Positions 52,074 through 60,731 of a stretch of 64,000 bases of DNA are shown in pieces; the first letter of the stretch is position 1, and each line of letters begins with the position of its first letter. The translations under genes were made by a program, and so were the position numbers. This DNA comes from Paraburkholderia panacisoli. GTDB lineage: Bacteria; Pseudomonadota; Gammaproteobacteria; Burkholderiales; Burkholderiaceae. Under the pieces are notes generated by a model. The model was given only the letters and a program-made list of their open reading frames with translations. It did no database searches and had not been told where the DNA came from. Location of the stretch: NCBI RefSeq assembly GCF_008369935.1, contig NZ_VTUZ01000049.1:1-64000 (forward strand), written 5' to 3'.

Positions 52074-53933
52074 ATGAGATTGTCAGGCTTCGTAGTACGC
52101 AAGTTCAGATCGGCGGCGCTGGAGCACGCGTTCCGTATGGACTATGCACGTCGCTACGCGGGCCAACGCAGGCTGGCTAGCACCCTCTTCACACTGACAT
52201 GGATAGGGTTTTCCATCCGTGACTATTGGTGGAGGATGGACATCCTTGATCCGAGCCACATCCATCACATTGGCTACGTGCGACTCGCAGCGGCCGTGGG
52301 TATGACCGCGGCGGTATGGTTGATGTGGGGAGCGCGTGCCTTTGACGAACGCTGGGCCGTCGGATTACATTGTGTATGGACGCTGAGCTGTTGGTTCGCC
52401 CTACTGAGGATGTTGGTCATTTACCCAAGGGCCTTGGCCGTCCCGGAAATCTTCCCCGTCCTGTATCTCACCGTTTTCATGATATTCACGGCGTTCCGGC
52501 TTCGCGCAATCACGGCGGCGTGGTTAGTCGGAATATGCTTTGTTACGTTCCACCTGACGCTTTACCTCTGGCCACTGGATAATGCCGAACCGGAGTGGAT
52601 TTTCTGGATTACGCGCGGGTCGATCGTGCTCATGATGTGTATCGTTGGCGTCATTGTCAGCATTCAAATTGAACGCTCGGCCCGGCGCGAGTTCGTATTC
52701 CGGCGCACGTTGCGTGCAGCCCAGGCACGCGTTGAAGCGGCGTCCCGCGTAGTCAAGCAACAAAATGAACGTATGAAAGAACTCATCAAAGAGAAGGAGC
52801 GGTTCTTTTCGTCTGCCTATCATGACATTCAGCAGCCTCTCGCTGCGATCAACCTCTTTATCCGTAGCGCGCGGATCAAACTCGACGATAAGCACGCCGC
52901 AACGCATGATCTCGACGTCATCGAGGAAACGGCACGCGACATTCTCGACATGTTCAAGGATATTCAGGACTATAGCGAACTAGGCTCTTACATCCCGCAC
53001 ATGGCGCCAGTCGATACCCAGGCCGTGCTGACGGAAGTCTTCGAGCAATATCGTGAGCCGGCAAGGTCGCACGGCATCGAATTCAGAATCAGCCTGCGTG
53101 GGCGCCGCTCGCCGTCGATTGAAAGTGACCGTTCACTGTTCAAGCGGGCATTGTCCAATCTAGTATCGAATGCAATCAAGAATACCTTGGCAGGGGGCGT
53201 CGTCGTCGGTTGGGTAGAGATCGGGGAAAAGCTTCGGATCGACGTATGGGATACGGGCGTGGGTATCGCGGCCGTGCATCGGGATGCGATATTCGCCGAG
53301 TACTATCAGATCAACAACCCTGGTCGCGATCGGTCGAAAGGACTGGGACTTGGACTGTCTATCGTCCATCGGGTTGTCGACGTTCTTCCTGGGCACAGCA
53401 TGTGTTTCTGGTCGGTCGAAGGGCGCGGGTCGCGCTTTTCCCTGTACGCGCCGATATCGAATATGAAGCCTGTCGTCGAGACCGACGATCGAAAGGACAA
53501 CGTGTGCACGTCGATCCTCAAGGACAAGTACATCCTGCTTTGCGACGACGAACCGACCGTGCTCGAGGGCCTGCGGCGGTTGTTCCGCAGTGCTGGCGCA
53601 CTGGTGGACACCGCCGAGTCGATGTCGGGATTCGAAGCGATTCTGACCGATGACGGCCGCGCACCCGACCTCATCGTCACCGACATCAGGCTGCGCGACG
53701 GACCGACCGGCATCGAGGTTGCCGACCGGATCAGGCAGCATTTCGCCTGGGCGGGCGTGCTTCCCGTCGCCTTCATCACAGGTGAACTGGTCTCTCCGCA
53801 CGCACTTCGCAATTTCACCGAGCCGTTCGTCTTGTTGCGGAAGTCTTCCGCGCCGGAAACCACGCTTGTTGAAGTCAGTCGGTTCGTTGCCGCCCTGCAG
53901 CCAGCAAGCTTCGGTCATGTGCAGGATCCGTGA
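52074..53933 (+). CDS. Membrane hybrid histidine kinase with C-terminal receiver
   Basis: The 619-residue protein has about six membrane helices (35-195) and a coiled segment (205-245). A HisKA domain follows with phospho-acceptor His250 in the unusual 'YHDIQQPLAA' (rather than HELRTPL). The HATPase domain has an N-box 'SNLVSNAIKN' (361-370), DTGVGI (393-398) and KGLGLGLS. A receiver domain with Asp537 ('LIVTDIRLRDG') ends the protein. No periplasmic sensor domain is apparent, so the helices themselves may sense. The gene's end overlaps that of the opposite NarL-type regulator by 59 bases. Confidence 0.9.
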   Translation: MRLSGFVVRKFRSAALEHAFRMDYARRYAGQRRLASTLFTLTWIGFSIRDYWWRMDILDPSHIHHIGYVRLAAAVGMTAAVWLMWGARAFDERWAVGLHCVWTLSCWFALLRMLVIYPRALAVPEIFPVLYLTVFMIFTAFRLRAITAAWLVGICFVTFHLTLYLWPLDNAEPEWIFWITRGSIVLMMCIVGVIVSIQIERSARREFVFRRTLRAAQARVEAASRVVKQQNERMKELIKEKERFFSSAYHDIQQPLAAINLFIRSARIKLDDKHAATHDLDVIEETARDILDMFKDIQDYSELGSYIPHMAPVDTQAVLTEVFEQYREPARSHGIEFRISLRGRRSPSIESDRSLFKRALSNLVSNAIKNTLAGGVVVGWVEIGEKLRIDVWDTGVGIAAVHRDAIFAEYYQINNPGRDRSKGLGLGLSIVHRVVDVLPGHSMCFWSVEGRGSRFSLYAPISNMKPVVETDDRKDNVCTSILKDKYILLCDDEPTVLEGLRRLFRSAGALVDTAESMSGFEAILTDDGRAPDLIVTDIRLRDGPTGIEVADRIRQHFAWAGVLPVAFITGELVSPHALRNFTEPFVLLRKSSAPETTLVEVSRFVAALQPASFGHVQDP

Positions 53934-54624
53934 CCGGCGGGACGCCGAGTTTGATCCCTCTATCCGCCAGCATGACGATGAGTTCAGCGCGGCGCCGCAG
54001 ATTGAAATGCGCGAGCAGATGGCTGACGTATTTTCGTACCGTAATGTCCTCAAGCCCCATTCTCACAGCAATGGCCTTGGACGGAAGTCCGCGCACCAGC
54101 CACGCCAACGTTTCGAACTCTCGTGGAGTGAGTCCCAGGTCGGATGCGTTGCTCAATTCTGAATTACCGCTTGACTGCGGTTGCCCTGGTCTATTTGCCG
54201 GAGCCTCGTCCGTGCCCATGTCGCGCCTGAGCCTCGCGATGCTGGACGCGGGCAGGAACACGCCCCCAGCAAGCACCGCGCTGATCGCTGCGTGAAGCGC
54301 TTCAGGCGGCGACGATTTGAGCACGTACCCCATCGCGCGAAGTTCGATGCATCGACCGACGGTTTCGACGCGCTCGTCGGCCGATATCACAATCACGGGT
54401 AACGACGGTCGCAACTCCTTCAATTCGACAAGCGCGTCGCAACCGTGACCATCGGGAAGGTCGAGATCGAGAAAAACAATGTTCAGTAACTCGCCGCGCG
54501 CATGATTCATGCCTTGCGACAAGGTACTCGCATGCAGCAACTCGATGCCTGGAAAGAACTCTCTCAGTAGAAGCGCCAATCCGGCTCTGAACAGTTCGTG
54601 ATCGTCGACGATCAGTACGCGCAT
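53875..54624 (-). CDS. NarL/FixJ-type response regulator
   Basis: The 249-residue regulator has an N-terminal receiver with the acidic pair in 'VLIVDDHELFRAGLA', phospho-acceptor Asp53 ('FLDLDLPDGHG') and conserved Ser and Lys ('VISADE', 'YVLKS'). A linker follows, then a LuxR-type helix-turn-helix ('LTPREFETLAWLVRGLPSKAIAVRMGLEDITVRKYVSHLLAHF', about 167-210). GGGAG precedes the ATG at 54624; a longer start at 54699 would add 25 residues. It converges on and overlaps the hybrid kinase gene, its likely partner. Confidence 0.9.
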   Translation of the reverse strand: MRVLIVDDHELFRAGLALLLREFFPGIELLHASTLSQGMNHARGELLNIVFLDLDLPDGHGCDALVELKELRPSLPVIVISADERVETVGRCIELRAMGYVLKSSPPEALHAAISAVLAGGVFLPASSIARLRRDMGTDEAPANRPGQPQSSGNSELSNASDLGLTPREFETLAWLVRGLPSKAIAVRMGLEDITVRKYVSHLLAHFNLRRRAELIVMLADRGIKLGVPPVTDPAHDRSLLAAGRQRTD

Positions 54625-55199
54625 TTCATCGTCTCCCAGAACCGCGTTCGAGGCGAGCTGCAACGACACAGCGGGTGATGCTACATCCGTAGCAATCATC
54701 TGCTTTGGTCAAATCGAATAGTACACGCACCTATGCCACGGGCCGTGGCGGGTGACCCATATGACGCTGACCATGGCAACTTTGTCAGACGAATAGATCA
54801 TGCCGGGTACTGTTGTCGTCACCGGCAATGGTCCGCGACTTCTGGCGGCCGGTTGACAGCTCTGTCGGACAAGCGGTTGCGGCGCCAAGGGCGGGCCGCC
54901 CGCGATCGGGGTAACGCAAAAACGGCGCTCGGATCTCGCCGAACGCCGTCAATCTGCTCGGCGCGACTAGCCATGTCGCAACAGGTCCGCTCAACGCGCT
55001 GCGCCTCATTCCGTAAGACGATTGGAATTTCTTCAGAAGGCCGATGAAGACCGATGAAGGCAGCGCTTGTTGAATCGCGCAGGTATTCCGACTACTATTG
55101 GTTTCGCTTCCTGGGCCAGCCACCTTATCGAAATCAGCACGCTGGCCGAAGAGTTCTATAGGAATACGCCGTGCGCTGGACGTGACGGGAGCGTAGACG
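54625..55199. other. Intergenic stretch with an orphan leftward terminator
   Basis: This interval lies upstream of the response-regulator start. ORFs on both strands look non-coding. A T-tailed hairpin at 54918-54949 points leftward although no recognisable leftward gene precedes it, so a small RNA or lost gene on the minus strand between about 54950 and 55190 is possible. Confidence 0.45.
54918..54949 (-). terminator. Orphan rho-independent terminator
   Basis: On the minus strand an 11-base stem (ACGGCGTTCGG with CCGAGCGCCGT, one mismatch) with a six-base loop is followed by TTTTTGCG. It is intrinsic-terminator-like and points leftward. Confidence 0.65.
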
Positions 55200-56051
55200 A
55201 TGCTACAAAAATTAAAGGCCGTCGTCACTTCGAACGTCACCGCCCTCCTGTTCGCTTCTGCGACCGCCATTACGGCAACGACGGGATGGTTAGGCGAACT
55301 TCGCACCGCCTCGATCTACGCGGTTTGCGGACTCATTTCGCTCTACGCGCTTACCTGGTTGTTCTTTCTAACGAGGGATATGTTAATGGTTCGCACAATG
55401 GCAGGGGGGAACTTGAAATATCCGGTTTGCTACAGGAAAGTTGACCATGACTGGCGCATTAGCGAGGCAGGGGACTTCTATGGGAAGTATTCATTTGAAT
55501 GCCAAAATGTAAGCGCGTCGGATCTGTCTGTTATACCTTTCGACGAAATCTGGATTAACGCTTACGACAAGGTGGACATCACTACGCGCGTTTCAGCGGA
55601 CGAGAAGAAATTCTCGATCCGGGAAAGCCGCCAAAGTTTATACGGATTCGCGTTAAAGATGTTGTCTCGAGCCCTTGATGTTCGAGCGATATCCTGGTCA
55701 CAAGTAGTCGATCCACCGATACCCCCTAGAGACTCCATAAAATACGAAGTCACTATCAGCACGCCACGCACGGAGAAAGATGCTTTCTCTACAGAAGGTG
55801 CACTAGCGGGCATTCCCACCAATATTCCGACCCAGGAAGCCAAACTGAGCCTTTCAGCTCCGCCGGGATTCGCGTTTACATTTTTGGATCCGATTATCGT
55901 TGTGGATGGAAGCGGACAACGGGATGTGCAGGCGGAACAACAGACCAAAGGACCCGGACTAAACCCGCAGCGAACGTTAGTGAGCTGGGAGCTCCACTCG
56001 CCAAAAACGGGAAAGCGGTATTTATTCCGCTATCGCCTGGAACGCATTTAA
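55200..56051 (+). CDS. Two-helix membrane protein of unknown function, low GC
   Basis: The 283-residue product has two N-terminal membrane helices (about 12-30 and 38-58) and then a large soluble, mostly beta domain with no recognised motif ('FECQNVSASDLSVIPFDEIWINAYDKVDI'). GC content is visibly lower than in neighbouring operons, suggesting recent transfer. The YkgJ-like gene follows after 10 bases and is probably co-transcribed. A function cannot be assigned. Confidence 0.75.
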   Translation: MLQKLKAVVTSNVTALLFASATAITATTGWLGELRTASIYAVCGLISLYALTWLFFLTRDMLMVRTMAGGNLKYPVCYRKVDHDWRISEAGDFYGKYSFECQNVSASDLSVIPFDEIWINAYDKVDITTRVSADEKKFSIRESRQSLYGFALKMLSRALDVRAISWSQVVDPPIPPRDSIKYEVTISTPRTEKDAFSTEGALAGIPTNIPTQEAKLSLSAPPGFAFTFLDPIIVVDGSGQRDVQAEQQTKGPGLNPQRTLVSWELHSPKTGKRYLFRYRLERI

Positions 56052-56061
56052 GGAAGCTAAC

Positions 56062-56493
56062 GTGAATCCTCCGGAATTCGTTTGCAACGGCTGTGGGAAA
56101 TGTTGCACAGGAGGCACCGACGATCTTGGCGTTCTTCTGCTGCCCGACGATATTAGTCGAATTGCTGATTATCTGAATTTGAATCCCGATGAATTCGTCG
56201 AAAAGTGCTGCGATAGTCGACCCCTTCCCGTATCGTCAAAGCTGGAGATGCGGAAACTGCGCATGGAAGGCGGGCGCTGCATCTTTCTGCGAACAGATAA
56301 CCTTTGTGCAATACATGACGTAAAGCCGCTTCAGTGTGAAACCGGACCCTTTGGCATGTTCTGGGACGGTGAGCTTCGATACGAATGCATGCGCCAGATT
56401 TCAAAAGAATCTATTCAGCGAGCAAAGGCAGAAACAGTCCGAGAGTTTTCTATTCACTTCTCCCGATTTCGGGCCAATCAAAAGCCATTCTAG
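56062..56493 (+). CDS. YkgJ-family cysteine-cluster protein
   Basis: The 143-residue protein starts with the cluster CNGCGKCC (Cys8, 11, 14, 15) and has later Cys residues in 'GRCIFL', 'NLCAIHDVKPLQC' and 'YECMRQ'. This is the YkgJ/UPF0153 zinc- or iron-sulfur-chelating fold. Members bind a metal centre, but most have no known reaction. Base composition is low-GC like its upstream partner at 55200. The small ORF at 56503 follows directly. Confidence 0.88.
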   Translation: MNPPEFVCNGCGKCCTGGTDDLGVLLLPDDISRIADYLNLNPDEFVEKCCDSRPLPVSSKLEMRKLRMEGGRCIFLRTDNLCAIHDVKPLQCETGPFGMFWDGELRYECMRQISKESIQRAKAETVREFSIHFSRFRANQKPF

Positions 56494-56502
56494 GAGAGCG
56501 CC

Positions 56503-56706
56503 ATGTCCTATAACTCCATCAGTGCGACGCTGCGCAAGGTGAACGAGTTGATCGAAAATAACCACGAGGCTAGCCGGAATGAGGCCAATCGGCGCAAAGG
56601 TGAAGAGGCCATCGACGTCAGGACAGCACAAGGCGCGGCAGAACTGCCACGCGCCGATACTGCCCGCCGCAACCGCGGTCCTGGGGATAATCAATCGACG
56701 AAGTGA
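56503..56706 (+). CDS. Small charged protein
   Basis: The 67-residue ORF has AGGAG six bases before the ATG, nine bases after the YkgJ-like gene. The product is highly charged and helical in its first half ('SISATLRKVNELIENNHEASRNEANRRKGEEA'), with no membrane segment or known domain. The ribosome site and tight spacing support a real gene; conservation is unknown. Confidence 0.55.
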   Translation: MSYNSISATLRKVNELIENNHEASRNEANRRKGEEAIDVRTAQGAAELPRADTARRNRGPGDNQSTK

Positions 56707-56939
56707 CAACCTCAAGAGCGGGCCGCATAACGTCAGGCTTCCGGTCGCGTGAGACGGAATAGTCAGTGCATCGCGTTGAAGGGATGCAAAGTTAGCCGGT
56801 CCGGTCCAAACGTCGAAGGAGCGAATCGCAGAGTCGAATTGAGCCATTCATCGCCTCGCCTGCGGCTTGCAAGTCCAAATTGCATTTGGACGTTGCGCCG
56901 ACCATACTCATCAAGTCGGGCACTTCCGGGCGAACTTCC

Positions 56940-57608
56940 ATGAATGGCAACGATTCCCATGGCCACGAGTCGCAGCATCCGCATGCTGACGATCACGATC
57001 ACGCGGGCAGTGCGCTGCCGGAGATGGACTTGCGCGTCCGTGCGCTGGAATCCCTGCTGGTCGAGAAGGGATACGTCGATCCCGAGGCGCTGGACGTACT
57101 GATCGAAACCTACGAGCACAAGGTCGGGCCGCGCAACGGTGCCCGCGTGATCGCGAAAGCGTGGCGCGACTCCACTTACAAGCGATGGTTGCTCGACGAC
57201 GCGACCGCAGCGATCGCCTCGCTCGGCTATCAAGGCAGGCAGGGCGAGCACATGGTCGTGTTGGAGAACACGCCCACCGTGCACAACATGGTGGTCTGCA
57301 CATTGTGTTCATGCTACCCGTGGCCGGTCCTTGGGCTTCCGCCGGTCTGGTACAAGTCGGCGCCATACCGGTCCCGTGCGATTATCGATCCGAGAGGTGT
57401 ACTGAAGGAATTCGGCTTTGAATTGGGCGCCGAAGTCGAGTTTCGCGTGTGGGACTCCACCTCGGAGGTCCGTTATCTGGTGTTGCCTATGCAGCCTCCC
57501 GGAACCGCTGGTTTCTCCGAGGAAGCATTGGTTGAAATGGTGACCCGTGACTCGATGATCGGCACAGGTCTGCCGAAGGCACCGAACGCCGCCCGGGAGT
57601 CCACATGA
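56940..57608 (+). CDS. nthA: Nitrile hydratase alpha subunit, cobalt type
   Basis: The 222-residue subunit has the metal-claw motif C120-T-L-C123-S-C125 in 'VVCTLCSCYPWPVLGLPP', where Thr in CTLC marks cobalt enzymes and Ser marks iron ones. The N-terminus has a His/Asp-rich run (HGHESQHPHADDHDH). The rest ('YRSRAIIDPRGVLKEFGFEL', 'RVWDSTSEVRYLVLPMQP') matches the family. Two cysteines are expected to be oxidised to sulfinic/sulfenic forms. With the beta subunit it hydrates nitriles to amides. The beta gene overlaps the stop by four bases. Confidence 0.95.
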   Translation: MNGNDSHGHESQHPHADDHDHAGSALPEMDLRVRALESLLVEKGYVDPEALDVLIETYEHKVGPRNGARVIAKAWRDSTYKRWLLDDATAAIASLGYQGRQGEHMVVLENTPTVHNMVVCTLCSCYPWPVLGLPPVWYKSAPYRSRAIIDPRGVLKEFGFELGAEVEFRVWDSTSEVRYLVLPMQPPGTAGFSEEALVEMVTRDSMIGTGLPKAPNAAREST

Positions 57609-58276
57609 ACGGCGCACAAGATCTCGGCGGTATGCAGTCGTTCGGACCGATACGGCCGGAAGCCGACGCACTGATTTTTCACGCGGACTGGGAGCGTCAC
57701 GCGCTGGCGATTACGTTGGCGATGGGCGCGGTCGGCAAGTGGAACATCGACATGTCTCGTGCCGCGCGAGAGAGCTTGCCGCCTGCGCAATATCTCGCCA
57801 GCAGCTACTTCGAGATCTGGTTCGAAGGTTTGAAAAAGCTGCTGCTGGACAAGTGGTTGGCGACGGCCGAGGAGATCGCTAGCGGCGTGTCGAGCAGTCC
57901 TGGGATGCCGGTGCCTCGCGTATTGATGGCTAGCGAAGTGCCTGCGGCGTTACGCCGAGGCAGCCCTGTCGATCGTCCTGCGGTCACTGAAGCACGCTTC
58001 AAGCTGGGCGACGAGGTTCTGACCCGTCAGTTCAACCCCTCTACGCATACGCGGTTGCCACGCTATTGCCGAGGCAGACGAGGTCGAATCATCGCTGTGC
58101 ACGCTCCGCACGTTTTTCCCGACACCAACGCAATCGGGCTGGGCGAACAGCCGCAATGGCTGTATACCGTTCGCTTCGATGCGTCGGAGCTCTGGGGGAA
58201 AGATACGACTGCGGCATCCGTTTGCGTCGATTGCTGGGAACCCTATCTGGACTATCCGGATGTCACGTTGGCCTGA
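57605..58276 (+). CDS. nthB: Nitrile hydratase beta subunit
   Basis: The 223-residue subunit begins 'MNGAQDLGGMQSFGPI' as in known beta chains and has 'RESLPPAQYLASSYFEIWFEGLKKLL'. The C-terminal SH3-like domain reads 'FNPSTHTRLPRYCRGRRGRIIAVH' and 'VFPDTNAIGLGEQPQWLYTVRF'. It pairs with the alpha chain to form the active site, supplying arginines that contact the oxidised cysteines. ATGA overlap with the alpha gene couples translation. Confidence 0.95.
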   Translation: MNGAQDLGGMQSFGPIRPEADALIFHADWERHALAITLAMGAVGKWNIDMSRAARESLPPAQYLASSYFEIWFEGLKKLLLDKWLATAEEIASGVSSSPGMPVPRVLMASEVPAALRRGSPVDRPAVTEARFKLGDEVLTRQFNPSTHTRLPRYCRGRRGRIIAVHAPHVFPDTNAIGLGEQPQWLYTVRFDASELWGKDTTAASVCVDCWEPYLDYPDVTLA

Positions 58277-58277
58277 T

Positions 58278-58646
58278 ATGACGCATACCCGGCCGAATCT
58301 TCCCGAACTGCGCGCTGCGCTGCCGGCATTGCCTTGTGACGACGCAGGGCCCGTTTTCAGTGCGCCATGGGAAGCCCGGGCGTTTGCCATGACGTTGAGT
58401 TTGCATGAGCATGGTCTGTTCACGTGGGCCGAATGGGCGGAATGGCTGAATCAGGCAATCCGCGATGCGCAGGACGCCGGCGACCCAGACCATGGCGACA
58501 CTTACTACAGCCACTGGTTGACAGCATTGGAGCTAATTAGCGCGCGCAAGGGATTGCTGACCATCCGCATCCTCGAGCAACGCCGGAACGAATGGGACAT
58601 CGCTGCACGACATACGCCCCATGGGCAGCCGATTGAGCTGAAGTGA
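58278..58646 (+). CDS. Nitrile hydratase accessory/activator protein (P14K/NhlE-like)
   Basis: The 122-residue protein is homologous to the N-terminal half of beta subunits ('VFSAPWEARAFAMTLSLHEHGLFTWAEWAEWLNQAI', 'TYYSHWLTALELISARKGLL'), as are cobalt-insertion activators of nitrile hydratases. It starts one base after the beta stop. Probably required for cobalt loading and cysteine oxidation of the alpha chain by self-subunit swapping, by family knowledge. No amidase or cobalt-permease gene follows. Confidence 0.88.
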   Translation: MTHTRPNLPELRAALPALPCDDAGPVFSAPWEARAFAMTLSLHEHGLFTWAEWAEWLNQAIRDAQDAGDPDHGDTYYSHWLTALELISARKGLLTIRILEQRRNEWDIAARHTPHGQPIELK

Positions 58647-58809
58647 CAGTGCGTGCTTTGTGCACGCGTCTAAGGGGCCTATGTCCGGGGCTTACACGCT
58701 ACACGCATTCATCCAATGAAGATTTTTCCCGGACAGAAGGGACCTTCACCGGCATAACGTCCATAAAGGAAAACATTGGCTTCTATTGAGCAAACCAGCA
58801 CGCCAATAG

Positions 58810-59748
58810 TCATCTTGTTCCCTTAACATTGCCTTGGTCTGCCGGTCGGCTCTTCACATGATCGATGAAGGCGCGCAGCTTCGGCATGATCTGCCGGCGG
58901 CTCGGATAGTAGAGAAACACGCCCGGTATCACCGGCGCGAACGGCTCCAGCACGTGCACCAGTTTTCCCGCTCTCAGCCCTTCAGCGACCATCGGCTCAG
59001 GTAGCTGGGCAAGGCCTATACCTTCGACTGCCGCACCCAGCATGGTGGGAAAATCATGGGCGATGAAAGGGCCGGTTACGGCGATCTCGATCGCGTTGCC
59101 GTCGTCGTTGAACGACCATAGCGCGAGCGCGCCGCCGGATCGGCGCCATCGCAAGCACGCGTGTTGGCGCAGATCGTCCGTGTGCTCGGGCCGGCTGTGT
59201 CCTGCGAAATAGGCCGGGCTGCCGACCACGACGAGACGAAACGGAGGCGTCAACGGTACCGCGACCATGTCGGCGGCGACGAACTGGCCCAGCCGGATAC
59301 CGGCGTCGAACCCTTCCGCTGCAAGATCGATCAGCTCCTTGCTTGTGGCGATCTCCACTTCGACCTCGGGATAAGCCTTGCAGAAGGATGCAATCAGCGG
59401 TTCCAGCAGGATTGGCACCACCGCGCGCGGCACGGAAAGACGCAACAATCCGGCGGGCCGCTGGCCAAGTCCGCGCGCCACCTCACCAGCGGCGACAAGC
59501 TCCTCGAAGGCAGGCTTCGCGCGCGAAAGAAACCGTTCGCCGGCTTCGGTCAGGCCGACACTACGCGTGGTGCGTATGAAGAGCGCTGCGCCGATGCGCT
59601 CTTCGAGTACACGCACCGCCTGGCTCACGGCCGACGGCGTCACCCCGAGTTCGGCGGCTGCCCGGCGAAAACTGTGATGCTGGGCAACGCTCAGGAACAC
59701 CTCTACACCGTCGAGCGCGCCCTGCCTGACTGTGAAGTTCTGCTTCAT
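58810..59748 (-). CDS. LysR family transcriptional regulator
   Basis: The 312-residue regulator has an N-terminal LysR helix-turn-helix ('VEVFLSVAQHHSFRRAAAELGVTPSAVSQAVRVLEERIGAALF', about 15-58) and a substrate-binding domain ('LLRLSVPRAVVPILLEPLIASFCKAYPEVEVEI'). It is divergent from the methyltransferase gene across a 131-base spacer, its likely target and site of autoregulation. It resembles the many GcvA/AaeR-style regulators; the effector is unknown. Confidence 0.92.
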   Translation of the reverse strand: MKQNFTVRQGALDGVEVFLSVAQHHSFRRAAAELGVTPSAVSQAVRVLEERIGAALFIRTTRSVGLTEAGERFLSRAKPAFEELVAAGEVARGLGQRPAGLLRLSVPRAVVPILLEPLIASFCKAYPEVEVEIATSKELIDLAAEGFDAGIRLGQFVAADMVAVPLTPPFRLVVVGSPAYFAGHSRPEHTDDLRQHACLRWRRSGGALALWSFNDDGNAIEIAVTGPFIAHDFPTMLGAAVEGIGLAQLPEPMVAEGLRAGKLVHVLEPFAPVIPGVFLYYPSRRQIMPKLRAFIDHVKSRPADQGNVKGTR

Positions 59749-59879
59749 AGCCCGTCAACATTGTGATGAATAGTCGCTCGCGAGAGGCCATGGTACACCT
59801 ACGCCTGCAGATGAAGGGTCGCGCCGAGCTTGACTCGCAAGCCCTGATCAATCCGCTAAGACCGTGGAGGAACCTTGCA

Positions 59880-60731
59880 ATGACTGATGCACTTGATGGC
59901 GTGCGGGATCACTATCGCGCGACCGGCCTGACCGAGCGGCTGAAGATCGCGCTCACGGTCCTTGGGCCGGAGGATCAACGTCTTACGCCGCAGCAACTGG
60001 GCGCCCTCGACCAGTTTCACACCCGTGGGCTTGCTGCCACCGCCGAGCTTGCCAAACTGGCCGGGATCACCGCCGACATGTCGGTGCTGGATGTCGGTTC
60101 GGGCGTTGGCGGCCCGGCCCGTTTTCTGGCTGCAAGCTATGGCTGCCGGGTGACGGGTATCGACCTCAGCGAACCGTTCGTCGATGCCGCACGCTACCTC
60201 ACAGAACGCACGGGGCAGAGCAAACAGGTGTCGTTTCATACCGCTAGCGCGCTGGCACTTCCCTTCGACCAAAGCTGTTTTGACGTCGTATTGCTGCAGC
60301 ATGTGGCGATGAACATCGCCGATCGCGCACGACTTTACGGAGAGATCCGACGCGTGCTGAAGCCAGGCGGCAAGTTTGCGACGTTCGACGTCGTCGCAAA
60401 CGGCAGTGAACCGCACTACCCCGTTCCCTGGGCGAGAACACTGGCCACGAGCTTTCTGCTGACGGCCGACGCTACCCACGCGGCAATCGAAAAGGCAGGT
60501 TTCCGGACGCTGACATGGCAAGACGGCACCGAGGCCGCAAAGGCATGGATCAACCAACTGCGTACGTCGGGGCCGCCGTCCTCGCTAAATCTAGGCGTGG
60601 TGATGGGCCCGGACTTCGCACAGCTTTCGACCAACCTGGGGCGAAATCTCCTGGAAGGCCGCCTCGGCATTCTCGCCGCGGTGTTCGAGACCGCGCCCGC
60701 GAAGAACGGGAATCACATGGAGGACCGCTGA
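59880..60731 (+). CDS. SAM-dependent methyltransferase (class I)
   Basis: The 283-residue protein has motif I 'VLDVGSGVGGPARFLA', an acidic end of strand 2 ('VTGIDLSEPFV'), 'FDVVLLQHVAMNI' and 'RVLKPGGKFATFDVV'. It resembles ubiquinone/menaquinone- and sarcosine-type small-molecule methyltransferases. GGAGG lies eight bases before the ATG at 59880; the longer in-frame start at 59763 is less likely. Its stop overlaps the next gene's start (TGATG), so the two are co-translated. The target is unknown. Confidence 0.92.
   Translation: MTDALDGVRDHYRATGLTERLKIALTVLGPEDQRLTPQQLGALDQFHTRGLAATAELAKLAGITADMSVLDVGSGVGGPARFLAASYGCRVTGIDLSEPFVDAARYLTERTGQSKQVSFHTASALALPFDQSCFDVVLLQHVAMNIADRARLYGEIRRVLKPGGKFATFDVVANGSEPHYPVPWARTLATSFLLTADATHAAIEKAGFRTLTWQDGTEAAKAWINQLRTSGPPSSLNLGVVMGPDFAQLSTNLGRNLLEGRLGILAAVFETAPAKNGNHMEDR

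Noticed and set aside
51812..52180. Rightward 122-residue ORF ahead of the histidine kinase
   Set aside because: No recognisable domain, overlaps the kinase start out of frame, and has no convincing ribosome site.
54785..55306. Leftward 173-residue ORF before the low-GC island
   Set aside because: No family resemblance or ribosome site, and it overlaps the well-placed start of the rightward gene at 55200.
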